Notes: a model not told the origin generated them from the sequence alone. A DNA stretch of 64,000 bases from Pseudomonas sp. StFLB209 (GCF_000829415.1 NZ_AP014637.1:973501-1037500); one strand, 5' to 3'. Positions 18,136 through 27,676 are shown, counted from the stretch's first letter. Program-made: numbers and translations.

Positions 18136-20457
18136 TCAGTGGGAATGGGCTGAGCCTGCGGCCTCCCGGTTGCGCTTTTCGATGCCGTCCAGCCCGCCCG
18201 GAATGCCGGGATCGAAGATCTCGACCAGACGCATCATCCCCTTGTCTTCATGGGGCAGGATGTGGCAATGCAAGACGAAGCGTCCGACGTAGCGCTCGTA
18301 GTGCGAGCGCACGACGACTTCGACGTCCGACTCCACCATGATGGTGTCCTTGTAGACGTCCTTCATGCCGAAATACTGCGAGGCGGGGTCCTGGGTCAGA
18401 TCCTTGCCATCCTTGCCCGTTACGCGCACCACCTGGAACGGGTTGATATGAATATGGAAGGGGTGAGCAAAATCGGCGGTCCGCAGGCGCCACTCATCAG
18501 TGTCGCCAAGCTGCAGGGCGATCAGTTCGTCCGGTCTGGTGCTGAAGCGCACATCCTCGACCTTGGCCCAAGGGGCTTGCGGATCGGGATCAGACGCCAC
18601 TTCGAAATCGCTACGGGAAAAACGTGTATGTCCGATTCCCGGTCCAGGGGAAGGCGGGGACATACCTTCCTGCACCGAATTATTGAAATCGAATCGCAGC
18701 AAGCGGACATTGTCCACGTGCAACCAGGCATCCTCCTGCTCGCGCGTGGTCTGGCCTGTCAGCCTCTCGTGCGGCGAGAAATTCTCAAGCTTCAGGCCTG
18801 CGTCGAGATCGGCCAGGATCGCTGGCAGTTTCGAGACGTCGAGCCCCTGCCTTTGACGGTCTGCGGCCAGTCGCTTGGCGGCGCTGGAGAGGGTTTCATG
18901 AATCACGACTTTGGCCTCGGGAATCTGCGGCCGGGCATCGTTGCGCTCGACCCTGACAGAGAAGAGCAGGCGCCGGCTGTCCACCGAGCCTTCCACGCTG
19001 GCCTCGCCCTTGAGGGGTGAATCAATGACGCAGTAATCCTGATGGCGCAGGTTGCCGGCAGGCTGAGGGAAAGACACCAGCACGTCACTGCGGTAGCCCG
19101 GCTGCAGGACCCGCGCATCAGTTTCCAAGGCCTGGTATCGGGTCAGCCCATCGGCAGCGATCTCGAACACCTTCAGTGGCGGGCCATCGACGTCGCAGAC
19201 GCGTGCGATTGTACGGTCATTGTCAGTGGCGGAGGTTTTGCTGAACAGCGCCTTGAGCGAGCTTGCCTCGCCTTTTTCCGGGTTTGGTTTGGCAGGATAG
19301 ATCTGCACCTTGATGCTGTCATTGAAGCCGGCATGGATAAACCGCCAGCGCTCAGGCTGGCCGGCGATGACTTTCTCCTGACCAGGCTCACTGCCAATGC
19401 CCAGCATGTCAGCGACTCGGCCGTTGACCGTGGTGAAGCGCCCCGAATTTGTCCAGTTTTTCGGTCCGCCCAAATTTTCATAGTTCACGATGGCGCCGAT
19501 ATCGCCCTCGGCGCAATTCCATTTGTCATCTTTGGGCGTACCGTCGGGCTTGAAGCATTCGTACTGGATCTGCTGGAGCATGAAGACCCGATCGGGAATC
19601 GGTTTGCCGTCGGGTTTGCTCAACAACACATCAATGTCGCCGCTGCGAAAACCTTGACCGTTCGCTCCCGGAACCGGCCACCGATCGCCGTTGACGATCA
19701 ATGCGCCAGACAGGCCACTGGCGACCTGCAGGGCGGTGGAGCCGTGAATGTGCGGGTGATACCAGAAGGTGCCGGCAGGATGATCGGCCGGAATGTTGTA
19801 TTCGTATTCGTGTGCAACACCTGCGCCGGGATACAGGCTGCGCAGCACGTTGTCACTGTTGCCGGCCGGATTCACCCAACTGCCGTGAAAGTGGTTGTTG
19901 GTGACATTGAAGCAACCGGGGCGGCTGTTAGGCGTGTTCATTGAGCCGGCGTCATGCGCCGGGTCGCACTCCTGCGGCGGGATCAGCTTTTCGTACACGT
20001 CCTTGCCTAGCCCGGCCCGGGTGTAGTCCTGGCGCAGGTTGTCTGGCAGATGGTCCCAAGGCAGCAAATGATTGTAGATATCGAAGCGTACCGTCTGGCC
20101 GGGAAGTGCCTTGATCAGCGGGGCCGCGACCAGATTGCCAGGGGCATTGCTGTTATTGGGATCCGCATAACCGCGTAGCCAGACCGTGTCCTTGATACCC
20201 TTCTTCGGGTCCTGGATCCGGGCCTGCTTCAGACGCAGTTCCAGTTGTGCACCAGGGTCGTTCTGGCGAACGGCTGTGCGTGAGGTAACACCGGGAGCTT
20301 CACGCACACCGGTTACCGCTGCCGGCGCGTTGCGGTCAATCCCCATCCTCAGTGTCGGCGGGTTGCTGATGCCCTCCTCCTGAGCAGACAGGGCGGTAGC
20401 GACCCAGAAAAGCGATGCCAGCGACACGCCGCATCGAACCAATCCTTTGGACTGCAT
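18136..20457 (-). CDS. Multicopper oxidase, exported
   Basis: A ~773-residue cupredoxin-domain oxidase with a signal peptide (SLASLFWVATALSAQEEG). The copper-ligand motifs are complete: HFHGSW, WYHPHIHG, HPFHIHINPFQV and HCHILPHEDKG, giving the type 1 and trinuclear centres. The ATG at 20457 follows AGGAAGGAA. It is longer than CueO or CopA (about 500-600), with extra sequence between the second and last motif pairs. Such enzymes oxidise phenolics, Mn(II), Cu(I) or bilirubin-like substrates in the periplasm or outside. No copper resistance genes accompany it. Confidence 0.9.
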   Translation of the reverse strand: MQSKGLVRCGVSLASLFWVATALSAQEEGISNPPTLRMGIDRNAPAAVTGVREAPGVTSRTAVRQNDPGAQLELRLKQARIQDPKKGIKDTVWLRGYADPNNSNAPGNLVAAPLIKALPGQTVRFDIYNHLLPWDHLPDNLRQDYTRAGLGKDVYEKLIPPQECDPAHDAGSMNTPNSRPGCFNVTNNHFHGSWVNPAGNSDNVLRSLYPGAGVAHEYEYNIPADHPAGTFWYHPHIHGSTALQVASGLSGALIVNGDRWPVPGANGQGFRSGDIDVLLSKPDGKPIPDRVFMLQQIQYECFKPDGTPKDDKWNCAEGDIGAIVNYENLGGPKNWTNSGRFTTVNGRVADMLGIGSEPGQEKVIAGQPERWRFIHAGFNDSIKVQIYPAKPNPEKGEASSLKALFSKTSATDNDRTIARVCDVDGPPLKVFEIAADGLTRYQALETDARVLQPGYRSDVLVSFPQPAGNLRHQDYCVIDSPLKGEASVEGSVDSRRLLFSVRVERNDARPQIPEAKVVIHETLSSAAKRLAADRQRQGLDVSKLPAILADLDAGLKLENFSPHERLTGQTTREQEDAWLHVDNVRLLRFDFNNSVQEGMSPPSPGPGIGHTRFSRSDFEVASDPDPQAPWAKVEDVRFSTRPDELIALQLGDTDEWRLRTADFAHPFHIHINPFQVVRVTGKDGKDLTQDPASQYFGMKDVYKDTIMVESDVEVVVRSHYERYVGRFVLHCHILPHEDKGMMRLVEIFDPGIPGGLDGIEKRNREAAGSAHSH

Positions 20458-20705
20458 AGTAAGGTTCCTTCCTGAGAGATCGCCGCAAGCTGGCAATATG
20501 ATATTCAGACGGGAAAGTAGCCTTTCCTTAGGAAAACGCAAGCGAATTTGAAATGTCCATCACAAGACGCCCCCGCCCAGCACCCGATCGGGTCAGGCGC
20601 TGGGCGGCTGCAGGCAATGTGAGAAAGCTGAGAAGTGCACCTGTAATGCGTAAATCCATTGAATAGATGCCTGCTGCACAACGTCTCACGGACAACAGCT
20701 AAAAC

Positions 20706-21476
20706 TTACTTACCGGGAAAGTATTTGGCGACCAGTGCATAAACAATGGCTGCAGTTTCAAGATCAACTACGCCGTTATAGTTCTCAGGTCTGAAGTGCA
20801 ACTGAAAGGCTCTGACCAACCCACGATAACCACTGTCACCGGCGGCAGTAGAGGTGTCGTAGCCGTAGGTTTTTAGTTTGGCTGTTATATCGGCCCGCGA
20901 TGGTAAACCAGCGCTGAACTGTTGCTTGAAGGTTTGTACCGTGGCCGCGTCGTACCAGGCGCCCACGCCTGCTTCGTAAAGCGCTTTCCATGGAAAAGCC
21001 GCGCCGGGGTCGCTCTTGCGGCCGGGTGAAATATCCGCATGCCCGACCACATTGACCGGGCTGATGTCCGGGTAGCGCTGCAGGATATCGCGGCCCAGTT
21101 GTTTGATAGCTTCGATTTGCTCAGGATGGTACGGCGGGAACTTGAATACGCCGCCTTCGTCGGTGGCCAGATTGACGATCTCGATGCCAATCGAGGTGTC
21201 GTTGAGGCTATTGCGGTTGCCCCAGGTGCTGACCCCCGCATGCCAGGCCCGCTCGCTTTCATCGACCAGGTTGAAGATGCGCAAGGTATTGAAACCTGCA
21301 TCCTGATAGTCCTTTTCCGACGGGTCGGGAATCAGGTAGTGGGCACTGACGGCAGGTCCGGTCAGGGCATTGACCGAGCCTCGAAAACCGATGGCCGTAT
21401 AGTGCATGATCAGAAAACGAACACGACGGTTGAAACCTTTTACAGAGCGATAAGTAGTGCGATCAACTTCGTACAC
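20706..21476 (-). CDS. N-acetylmuramoyl-L-alanine amidase (AmiD/AmpD type) with peptidoglycan-binding domain
   Basis: A ~256-residue murein amidase. The Amidase_2 domain carries its zinc ligands (MHYTA His, VVGHADI His and the Asp of GRKSDPG) and the Glu of SIGIEIVN. The last ~60 residues (LKTYGYD ... RAFQLHF ... DLETAAIVYALVAKY) form a PG_binding_1 repeat. The GTG at 21476 is selected because GGAGG precedes it by five bases; the frame opens 20 codons earlier at an ATG without such a site. No lipobox or signal peptide is seen, unlike E. coli AmiD. Its role would be murein turnover or recycling. Confidence 0.88.
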   Translation of the reverse strand: MYEVDRTTYRSVKGFNRRVRFLIMHYTAIGFRGSVNALTGPAVSAHYLIPDPSEKDYQDAGFNTLRIFNLVDESERAWHAGVSTWGNRNSLNDTSIGIEIVNLATDEGGVFKFPPYHPEQIEAIKQLGRDILQRYPDISPVNVVGHADISPGRKSDPGAAFPWKALYEAGVGAWYDAATVQTFKQQFSAGLPSRADITAKLKTYGYDTSTAAGDSGYRGLVRAFQLHFRPENYNGVVDLETAAIVYALVAKYFPGK

Positions 21477-21824
21477 AAGCGCCTCCAATGGCGGGCTAAT
21501 ACATTTAAAAAGCCCGATCAAACTAGCACCGTACAAAGCCCGTCAGCGTATCGACTCCGTTACGTGGCACGACTAACGCACGCAGCATGTTTCATGATTA
21601 AGCGTTGCACCGCCTGGGTCTGGTTTGATGCGGTGACTTAAACCGGCCTCTTCGTCGCAATGCCGCCCAGACCAAGCGCCCACAGGGGTGTGTGATGCTT
21701 AATCGAACAGTATCGGCTTTAACCCGCACTGGGCATTCTTTGTGGACCGACTACCAATGACTTGCATACCCCGGTCTTGAACTAGCCACAGCGCGGTTTG
21801 GTTGTAGCGGTTTTATCGGCTCTG
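21477..21824. other. Intergenic region, no gene recognised
   Basis: This lies between the amidase start and the RidA stop and should hold the amidase promoter and the end of the imine-handling operon. No convincing RNA gene, REP unit or open frame with a ribosome site was found. Confidence 0.5.
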
Positions 21825-22178
21825 TTACAGGTACCCGCTGGCCTGAATCTCGATCAGGTACTGCGGCGTCACCAGTTGCGCCCCCACACATGCGCGAGTC
21901 GGCGGTGCTTCGGCGGCCCAGGCGTCGTAGATCAGGTTCATGGCGTCGAAATCGGCCATGTCACTGAGCCAGATCTGCACCCGAGTCACACGTTCCTTGC
22001 CGACGCCGATCCGCGCCAGCATCGCCTCCAGCTGCCTCAGTACACACTGGGTCTGGGCGGTGATATCGGTATCGGACTCAGGCTTGAGCGCCACCATGCC
22101 GGAGGTTTCGAAGCGGTCACCGGCAATGATGATCTGGCTGGCACGGGGGCCGGCGTTGATGCGTTCGATAGGTGTCAT
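21825..22178 (-). CDS. RidA-family (YjgF/UK114) imine deaminase
   Basis: A 117-residue RidA-superfamily protein with the core patterns FETSGMVALKPESDTDITAQT and RVQIWLSDMADFDAMN and the C-terminal RACVGAQLVTPQYLIEIQASGYL. RidA-type proteins hydrolyse reactive imines or enamines to ketones; the key Arg (here in TRACVGAQ) is present. It begins nine bases after the cupin gene, last in an operon headed by an FAD-dependent amine oxidase, so it likely removes the imine that oxidase makes. Confidence 0.88.
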   Translation of the reverse strand: MTPIERINAGPRASQIIIAGDRFETSGMVALKPESDTDITAQTQCVLRQLEAMLARIGVGKERVTRVQIWLSDMADFDAMNLIYDAWAAEAPPTRACVGAQLVTPQYLIEIQASGYL

Positions 22179-22187
22179 CGCCCGCTC

Positions 22188-22538
22188 CTAGAACAGCACG
22201 TAGGTTTTGCGGAAGTTCTCGCGGATGTCCCACACGCCTTCGCAGTTCTCCGGGAACAGCACCGCATCACCGGCGCTGAGTTTGACCGGCTCGCCACCGT
22301 CGGGAGTGAAGATGCACCAGCCGCTGATGATGTGGCTGAATTCGCGGTTCTTCAGGTGCCGACGAAACACACCGGGACTGCTTTCCCAGATGCCGATGCT
22401 CGCGCCGACGGCTTCGTTGGTCTGGTCCTGGGCGGTACGTGCCTGGGCGATAATGTCGCCGATCGGCAGCTTGGCCGGGGCCGGCTCGCCCAGCTCGGCG
22501 TGGTCAGCGTTGCGTACAACGGTCAGTACATTACTCAT
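22188..22538 (-). CDS. Cupin-domain protein
   Basis: 116 residues forming one small beta-barrel of the DUF861/EutQ-like cupin type: NREFSHIISGWCIFTPDGGEPVKLSAGDAVLFPENCEGVWDIRENFRKTYV. Only some of the classical metal ligands are recognisable. GAGG precedes the ATG. It lies between the P5C-reductase-like and RidA genes in an amine-catabolic operon. Catalytic and ligand-sensing roles are both possible. Confidence 0.85.
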   Translation of the reverse strand: MSNVLTVVRNADHAELGEPAPAKLPIGDIIAQARTAQDQTNEAVGASIGIWESSPGVFRRHLKNREFSHIISGWCIFTPDGGEPVKLSAGDAVLFPENCEGVWDIRENFRKTYVLF

Positions 22539-22632
22539 GGGTATCGGGGCCTCGTTGGCAGGGTTGAGTCAGGCCCGCTCCTGCTGGCCTGCCAGCAAGG
22601 AGTCGAAGCCCGGTGCAGGAAAAACGGAGGGC

Positions 22633-23409
22633 TCAGTGGCCGGCAGAACGGCTCAGCAGGGCATCGAGCACCACTTCACAAGCTGCTTTCCATTGCGCGC
22701 CGGCCTGGGAGTGGTTGAGCAGCGCCAGCCCGTCGGCAGTGTAGGTGCCTGGTGTGGCGATGCGCTCGCCGAGGGCCTTGAGGCTCTCGTGCTGTTGTTC
22801 TTCAGAACAGGCCAGGCAGTCCTTGAGGCTACTGAGCACCAGTTGCCGCGCCTGCTGCTGCGGCAAGCCTTTATCGGCCAGCCACTCTTGCAAGTCGTGC
22901 AGCAGGAAATAGAACCAGCCGTTCATGCAGGCGGCCACGGTGCCCAGTTCGAACTGCGTGTCATCGGCCAGCACCACCAGACGCCCCAGCAACCCCAACA
23001 GCGGTTCCAGCTCAGGGGTCGGGGGGGTCAGGGCAACCGTCGACTGGCCGAACTCGGCAGCGTACGACAGCATGACGCGCACGCAACGAGCGCCCGGAAA
23101 CAACTCGGCAAGCCGGCTCAGACTTTCGCCGGCCACCACCGACACCAGCCATTGACCGGGCCTGACCTGAACCTCAGCGGCCAGACTGACCAGGTCGGCC
23201 GGGCGCACGCCAACGACTAACAGCTGTGCCTGTTCGGCCACTGCCGCGTTGCTTTGCAGCGTGCTACAGCCGTAGTCGGCGAGCAGTGCCGCAGCCCGTT
23301 CGCGATTGCGCGGCGAGAGCAGGATCGGCCCGTCAAAACCGCCGTTACGCAGCCCGCGAACGAGTTTTTCGGTCAGTTCGCCAACGCCCAGAATGCCGAT
23401 GCTGTGCAT
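22633..23409 (-). CDS. Pyrroline-5-carboxylate-reductase-like NAD(P)-binding protein
   Basis: 258 residues. The N-terminal Rossmann motif is SIGILGVGELTEKLVRGL, followed by the P5CR-type pattern SPRNRERAAALLADYG ... VVGVRPADL. The C-terminal helical domain is divergent from ProC, and this is not the housekeeping enzyme. Members reduce cyclic imines such as pyrroline or piperideine carboxylates. Its placement between an oxidase and RidA supports an imine-reducing or imine-handling role. The specific substrate is unknown. Confidence 0.75.
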   Translation of the reverse strand: MHSIGILGVGELTEKLVRGLRNGGFDGPILLSPRNRERAAALLADYGCSTLQSNAAVAEQAQLLVVGVRPADLVSLAAEVQVRPGQWLVSVVAGESLSRLAELFPGARCVRVMLSYAAEFGQSTVALTPPTPELEPLLGLLGRLVVLADDTQFELGTVAACMNGWFYFLLHDLQEWLADKGLPQQQARQLVLSSLKDCLACSEEQQHESLKALGERIATPGTYTADGLALLNHSQAGAQWKAACEVVLDALLSRSAGH

Positions 23410-23429
23410 ATGTTGCTCTCCTTGGCGGC

Positions 23430-24752
23430 TCAGCTTTCCTGACCCGCACGGTGTTGGCCCAGGCGCAGGTTGAAGTTCACTCCCAGGCTCAGGAACGGCT
23501 CTGGCGGGTTGGCATTCGGCCCTTTGGAAGAGAGCAGAAAATCAATCAGTTCATCGCGCTCACCGGCCAGCCAGTCGGCCAGCAGCGTGCCGGTGATGGT
23601 GCCTCGGGTGATGCCCAGACCGTTGCAGCACAACGCGCCGTGAATGCGCGGCGCCAGCGTGCCGAAAAACGATTCATGGTTGCGCGACAGGCACATTGAG
23701 CCACCCCAGGTGTAATCGAATGGCGTGCCGGACAACATCGGGAAACGTCGTTCGAAGGATTCGCGCTGCTGACGTTCGGCACGCTCCAGATACTTCTTGT
23801 GGCTACGCCCGTCGGGGTTGAAGCTGAAGCTGTTGCGCACCAGCAGGCGCTGATCCGGAGTACGGCGCAAGGTGCTGCCGAACGGGTCCGCCGGGATAAT
23901 GCCCCAAGTGCTCTTGCCACCCAGACGCGCCTGTTCCTGTTCGGTCAGGGGCCGGGTCATACTGGCGTAGGTGAACACCGGCAGCAGGCGGCCCTTGAGG
24001 AAGCCGAAGTGCGAGGCGAAAGCGTTGTTGGTCAGCAGCAACTGGTCGGCGATCAACCGGCCGTTGTCGTGGATCAGGGTGACCTTGTCGGCGCCCTGCT
24101 CGATGCTGTGAATGCGGGTGTTCTCGAACAGCGTGACGTTGGCCGGCAGGCTCTCGGCCAGCCCTTTGACCAGTGCCGCAGGCTGCAGCAGGTAAGTGCC
24201 GGGGGTGTACAACCCGCGCTTGTAGAAGTGCGTGCCGACATGCTCGGGCATGTCTTTGCCATCGATCACCTGGTAGGCCTGGCCGAGCTTGTCCAGGCCG
24301 CTGCGATAGGCTTCCAGCACCGCAATGCCCTTGGGCTCGATGGCCGCCTGGTACTTGCCGGCGGCCTGCAACTGGCAATCGATGCCGTGCTCGGCAATCA
24401 GTTTTTTCAGCAACGCTTGCGCGCGCAGGTTGAGCTTGAGGCTCATGCGCGCGGTGGCCAGGTCGCCGATGTAGTCCGGGGCGCCGATGTCGTGGGGCAA
24501 ATCGATGGCGAAGCCGGAGTTGCGCCCCGATGCACCGAAACCGACCTGTTGGGCTTCGACCAGCACAATCTGGTCGTTGGGGTAATGCAGGGCCAGTTGC
24601 CGGGCTGCGGCCACACCGGTAAAGCCTGCGCCCAGCACCACCCAGCGCGCCGAGGTGGTACCCGAATGCGCCGGACGCACTTTGCGCCCCAGGCTGAGGT
24701 GGAACCAGCCACAACCGTTGTCGTCTGCCGGGGTTACAGTGCGCTCGAACAT
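23430..24752 (-). CDS. FAD-dependent oxidoreductase, PuuB/OrdL-like amine oxidase
   Basis: A 440-residue DAO-family flavoenzyme. The FAD motif is WVVLGAGFTGVAAARQLA near residue 33, with the GFGASGRNSGF signature that marks the gamma-glutamylputrescine oxidase (PuuB)/OrdL branch. The C-terminal NGLGITRGTITGTLLADWL is also typical. The ATG follows AGGA at seven bases. It heads an operon with a P5CR-like reductase, a cupin and RidA. It should oxidise an amine to an imine/aldehyde with H2O2 release. No Puu ligase or aldehyde dehydrogenase gene is adjacent, so the polyamine pathway is not proven. Confidence 0.87.
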   Translation of the reverse strand: MFERTVTPADDNGCGWFHLSLGRKVRPAHSGTTSARWVVLGAGFTGVAAARQLALHYPNDQIVLVEAQQVGFGASGRNSGFAIDLPHDIGAPDYIGDLATARMSLKLNLRAQALLKKLIAEHGIDCQLQAAGKYQAAIEPKGIAVLEAYRSGLDKLGQAYQVIDGKDMPEHVGTHFYKRGLYTPGTYLLQPAALVKGLAESLPANVTLFENTRIHSIEQGADKVTLIHDNGRLIADQLLLTNNAFASHFGFLKGRLLPVFTYASMTRPLTEQEQARLGGKSTWGIIPADPFGSTLRRTPDQRLLVRNSFSFNPDGRSHKKYLERAERQQRESFERRFPMLSGTPFDYTWGGSMCLSRNHESFFGTLAPRIHGALCCNGLGITRGTITGTLLADWLAGERDELIDFLLSSKGPNANPPEPFLSLGVNFNLRLGQHRAGQES

Positions 24753-24927
24753 GCTCGAATCCTTTTATTTTGGCCACTATCGCATCGGCTGCGGGGTGAG
24801 CCATATAACAAACGGGACGAGTCATAGGAGATGTGGGTGGCGGCCAGCCTCACAGTTCTGCCAGTCGCCAGATTGCCTGTTCGCAGTGAAACTTCAGCCT
24901 GAGCATGATTGGCCGAGGCTTTCACAT

Positions 24928-25851
24928 ATGCCTGCACACAACTGGCTTTGCCGTTATCAATACGACGCCCTTGATCGCCTGGCAGGTTGGCTGCCCGGTG
25001 AAACAAGCAACGAGCAGTGTTTCTATCAAGAGAAGCGACTGACGACCATCGTCCAACAACAGCGCAGCACCTCCTGGCTGAATACGGCGCACTCGATCCT
25101 GTCGCAACAGCAGCGAGAACAGCGCAAGACGCTATGTGCACTGGTCGGTAGCGATCCGTCAGGTTCGGTGATCCATAGCGTTGCGACGTCAGGACTAAGC
25201 GTCTGTACCTATGCACCCTACGGCCACCGGCACCCTGTCGCTGCCTTTGAGCAGTTACCGGGTTTCAATCGCGAGCGAGCGGATCCAGTCACAGGTCATT
25301 ATTTATTAGGCAGCGGTTACCGATCGTTCAATCCGGTGCTGATGAGGTTCAACAGCCCGGATGATATGAGTCCGTTTACCGAAGGCGCACTGAACGCCTA
25401 CGCCTACTGCGTGGGCGACCCGATTAACCGTTTTGACCCGACCGGGCACCTGCCGACGTTTCTGAAAAAGATTCTTCGCCCTGCCGGTTTGATCAGAACC
25501 CGTAGTCAGGTTCGGATGCAGAGCTACTTGAGAGACATAAGCCCGAGAGCTTCGGTTGCATCGACCGATACGCTAACGACTGTGGTTTCAGACTCGCAGG
25601 ACTTCGACCTCATCCAACTGACCAGGCAATCATCCCAACCCGCCATTGAAAGCAGATCTGTCGTTGAGTTGAAGCCTGCCATCGAGCCAACCGCCAAGGC
25701 CGGTGTGCAGCCCACCACCAGTTCGAGTCTGGGTATGGATTATTGGGAAAAAAGAGCGGCGTCCCGACAAGCGCAGATATCTTTCGGAGAACCCGTTCAG
25801 AGCAGGCAGGCATCGGTCAGGGGGAGCAGGAGCGTTCAGAAACGCCCCTGA
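24928..25851 (+). CDS. Stand-alone RHS repeat-associated core protein with variable tail
   Basis: 307 residues. The first ~170 contain a YD-repeat-like start (RYQYDALDRLAGW) and the RHS core signature (DPVTGHYLLGSGYRSFNPVL ... NAYAYCVGDPINRFDPTGH). The remaining ~135 residues, rich in Ser/Thr/Gln, match nothing I recognise. The ATG at 24928 has GAGG nine bases ahead. Full Rhs proteins are >1000 residues and deliver C-terminal toxins; this is a short single-gene version of a kind common in Pseudomonas. There is no adjacent immunity-like gene, VgrG or PAAR. Base composition looks less GC-rich than its neighbours, suggesting transfer. Confidence 0.78.
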   Translation: MPAHNWLCRYQYDALDRLAGWLPGETSNEQCFYQEKRLTTIVQQQRSTSWLNTAHSILSQQQREQRKTLCALVGSDPSGSVIHSVATSGLSVCTYAPYGHRHPVAAFEQLPGFNRERADPVTGHYLLGSGYRSFNPVLMRFNSPDDMSPFTEGALNAYAYCVGDPINRFDPTGHLPTFLKKILRPAGLIRTRSQVRMQSYLRDISPRASVASTDTLTTVVSDSQDFDLIQLTRQSSQPAIESRSVVELKPAIEPTAKAGVQPTTSSSLGMDYWEKRAASRQAQISFGEPVQSRQASVRGSRSVQKRP

Positions 25852-25863
25852 AACACTGCCTAC

Positions 25864-26820
25864 TTAACCGGTCACACAGGCTTGCGGCTTCTTGCCGGCA
25901 AAGGTATCCACCAGGCTGGTAATTACCATCTCGCCCATCCGCGTGCGGGTCTGCACCGTGGCGCTGGCGCGGTGGGGTTGCAGCACCACGTGCTCGTTGT
26001 CGAACAGCGCATCGGGCACGCGCGGTTCATCGACGAACACATCCAGTGCCGCGCCGGCGATGCTGCCGGCCTTGAGTGCGGCGACCAGCGCGTCTTCGTC
26101 GACCAGCTTGCCCCGTGCCACGTTGACCAGGTAGCCGTCCGGGCCCAGCGCTTCGAGCACTTTGGCATCGATGATCGCTTTGCCGCCGTCGGCGGCGGCG
26201 GCGAGGATCAGGGCGTCGCTGTTGCGGGCCAGTTCGCTCAGGTCGGCGACGTAGCTGTAGTTGACGTCGCTGATCGGTTGCAGGTCGGTGTAGCTGATCG
26301 GGCAGCCGAAGGCGGCGGCGCGGGTGGCCACGGCGCGCCCTACCCGGCCCAGGCCGACGATACCAACGCGCATGCCGCTGAACTGACGGGCCAGCGGTAG
26401 CGGCGCCAGCGGGGTCGGGCTGTGCTGCCACTGACCGCTGCGCACATAGCGGTCGCTGGTGCACAGGCCACGGCAGGCCGCGATCAACAGACCGATGGCC
26501 AGATCGGCAACATCGTCGGTCAGCGCGCCGATGGTGGCGGTGACGTGGATGCCCAGGTCGCGGCAGTAAGCCAGGTCTACCGCATCGGTGCCGACCCCGT
26601 TGACCGCCACCACTTCGACGCGGGGCAACTTCGACAGCAATTCACGGGTGATGCCGGTGTGGCCGCCGGTGATCACGCCACGGATGTTCGGGCCGTGTTC
26701 GGCCAGGTAAGCGGCTTTGTCGGTCTGCTGGAAGTACGGGCGAATGGTGAAGAGCTCGGCGAGGCGTTCGCGGATTTCAGGGATGAGGATCGGGCTCAGT
26801 TGCAGGACTTCTGGTTTCAT
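25864..26820 (-). CDS. 2-hydroxyacid dehydrogenase (hydroxypyruvate/glyoxylate reductase type)
   Basis: 318 residues with all hallmarks: GVGTDAVDL, the nucleotide motif VGIVGLGRVGRAVA, the catalytic Arg (NVARGKLVDEDAL), the Glu (VDEPRVP) and the His (LQPHRASATVQT). The QPHRAS form with HPR-like spacing points to hydroxypyruvate or glyoxylate reduction. The ATG at 26820 follows GAGG. It ends a four-gene leftward set (MFS carrier, FAH-type hydrolase, SDR, this gene). A second copy of the same branch is encoded at 32403-33344. Confidence 0.9.
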   Translation of the reverse strand: MKPEVLQLSPILIPEIRERLAELFTIRPYFQQTDKAAYLAEHGPNIRGVITGGHTGITRELLSKLPRVEVVAVNGVGTDAVDLAYCRDLGIHVTATIGALTDDVADLAIGLLIAACRGLCTSDRYVRSGQWQHSPTPLAPLPLARQFSGMRVGIVGLGRVGRAVATRAAAFGCPISYTDLQPISDVNYSYVADLSELARNSDALILAAAADGGKAIIDAKVLEALGPDGYLVNVARGKLVDEDALVAALKAGSIAGAALDVFVDEPRVPDALFDNEHVVLQPHRASATVQTRTRMGEMVITSLVDTFAGKKPQACVTG

Positions 26821-26911
26821 GGGGTACCTCGTTTGATTCGGATAATGGGGGCGAGCGCTGCGCGCTCGGTCGCGAGCAGAGCTCCCTCCCACAAATGTGG
26901 TGTGTCAAGCG

Positions 26912-27676
26912 TCAGCCACGGCCTACGAACGGCATCTTGGTGGCCATGACGGTCATGTTCAGGACGTTGGCCGACAGCGGCAGCGCGGCGATGTAGCGCA
27001 CTGCGTCGGCGACGTGCTGGACGTCGACCATGGGTTCTACGGCGATTTCGCCGTTGGCCTGGCGCACGCCACGGGTCATGCGTTCGGAGAGTTCGGTCAG
27101 GGCGTTGCCGATGTCGATCTGGCTGCAGGCGATGTCGAATTCACGGCCGTCCAGGGCCAAGGCTTTGGTCAGGCCGAGTACCGCGTGTTTGCTGGCGGTG
27201 TAGGGCGCGGTAAAGGGGCGCGGGGTATGCGCGGAGATCGAACCGTTGTTGATGATCCGCCCGCCTTGCGGTTGCTGGCGGCGCATCAGGCCGAAGGCTT
27301 CGCGACAGCACAGGAACACGCCATTGACGTTGGTGGCGATGACGTTGTCCCAGGTGTCGAGCGGCAGTTCGTCCATGGGCACGGCCGGGGCGTTGACGCC
27401 GGCGTTGTTGAAGATCACATCCAGACGGCCGTAGCGTTCTTCGACGGTGGCGAACAAGGCTTTGACACTGGCCGGGTCACGTACGTCGGTCACCACCGGC
27501 GTGGCTTCCCAACCTTGCGCTGCGGCCTGTTCGGCCACGTTCAGCAGCGGCTCCAGACGCCGCCCGGCGAGGACCACGCGGTAGCCGTCTTGCAGCAGGC
27601 CCAGCGCCACGGCTTTGCCGATACCGCTGCCAGCCCCGGTGACCAGGGCGATTTTCGAGGAGGATTTATTGGACAT
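26912..27676 (-). CDS. Short-chain dehydrogenase/reductase (SDR)
   Basis: A 254-residue classical [11 protein letters not shown] at 13-20 binds NAD(P), NNAGVN follows, and the catalytic Ser/Tyr/Lys are in NNGSISAHT and [10 protein letters not shown]. It sits between the hydroxyacid dehydrogenase and FAH-type genes, likely co-transcribed, and would oxidise a hydroxyl of the imported sugar acid or hydroxyacid. The substrate is unknown. Confidence 0.92.
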   Translation of the reverse strand: MSNKSSSKIALVTGAGSGIGKAVALGLLQDGYRVVLAGRRLEPLLNVAEQAAAQGWEATPVVTDVRDPASVKALFATVEERYGRLDVIFNNAGVNAPAVPMDELPLDTWDNVIATNVNGVFLCCREAFGLMRRQQPQGGRIINNGSISAHTPRPFTAPYTASKHAVLGLTKALALDGREFDIACSQIDIGNALTELSERMTRGVRQANGEIAVEPMVDVQHVADAVRYIAALPLSANVLNMTVMATKMPFVGRG

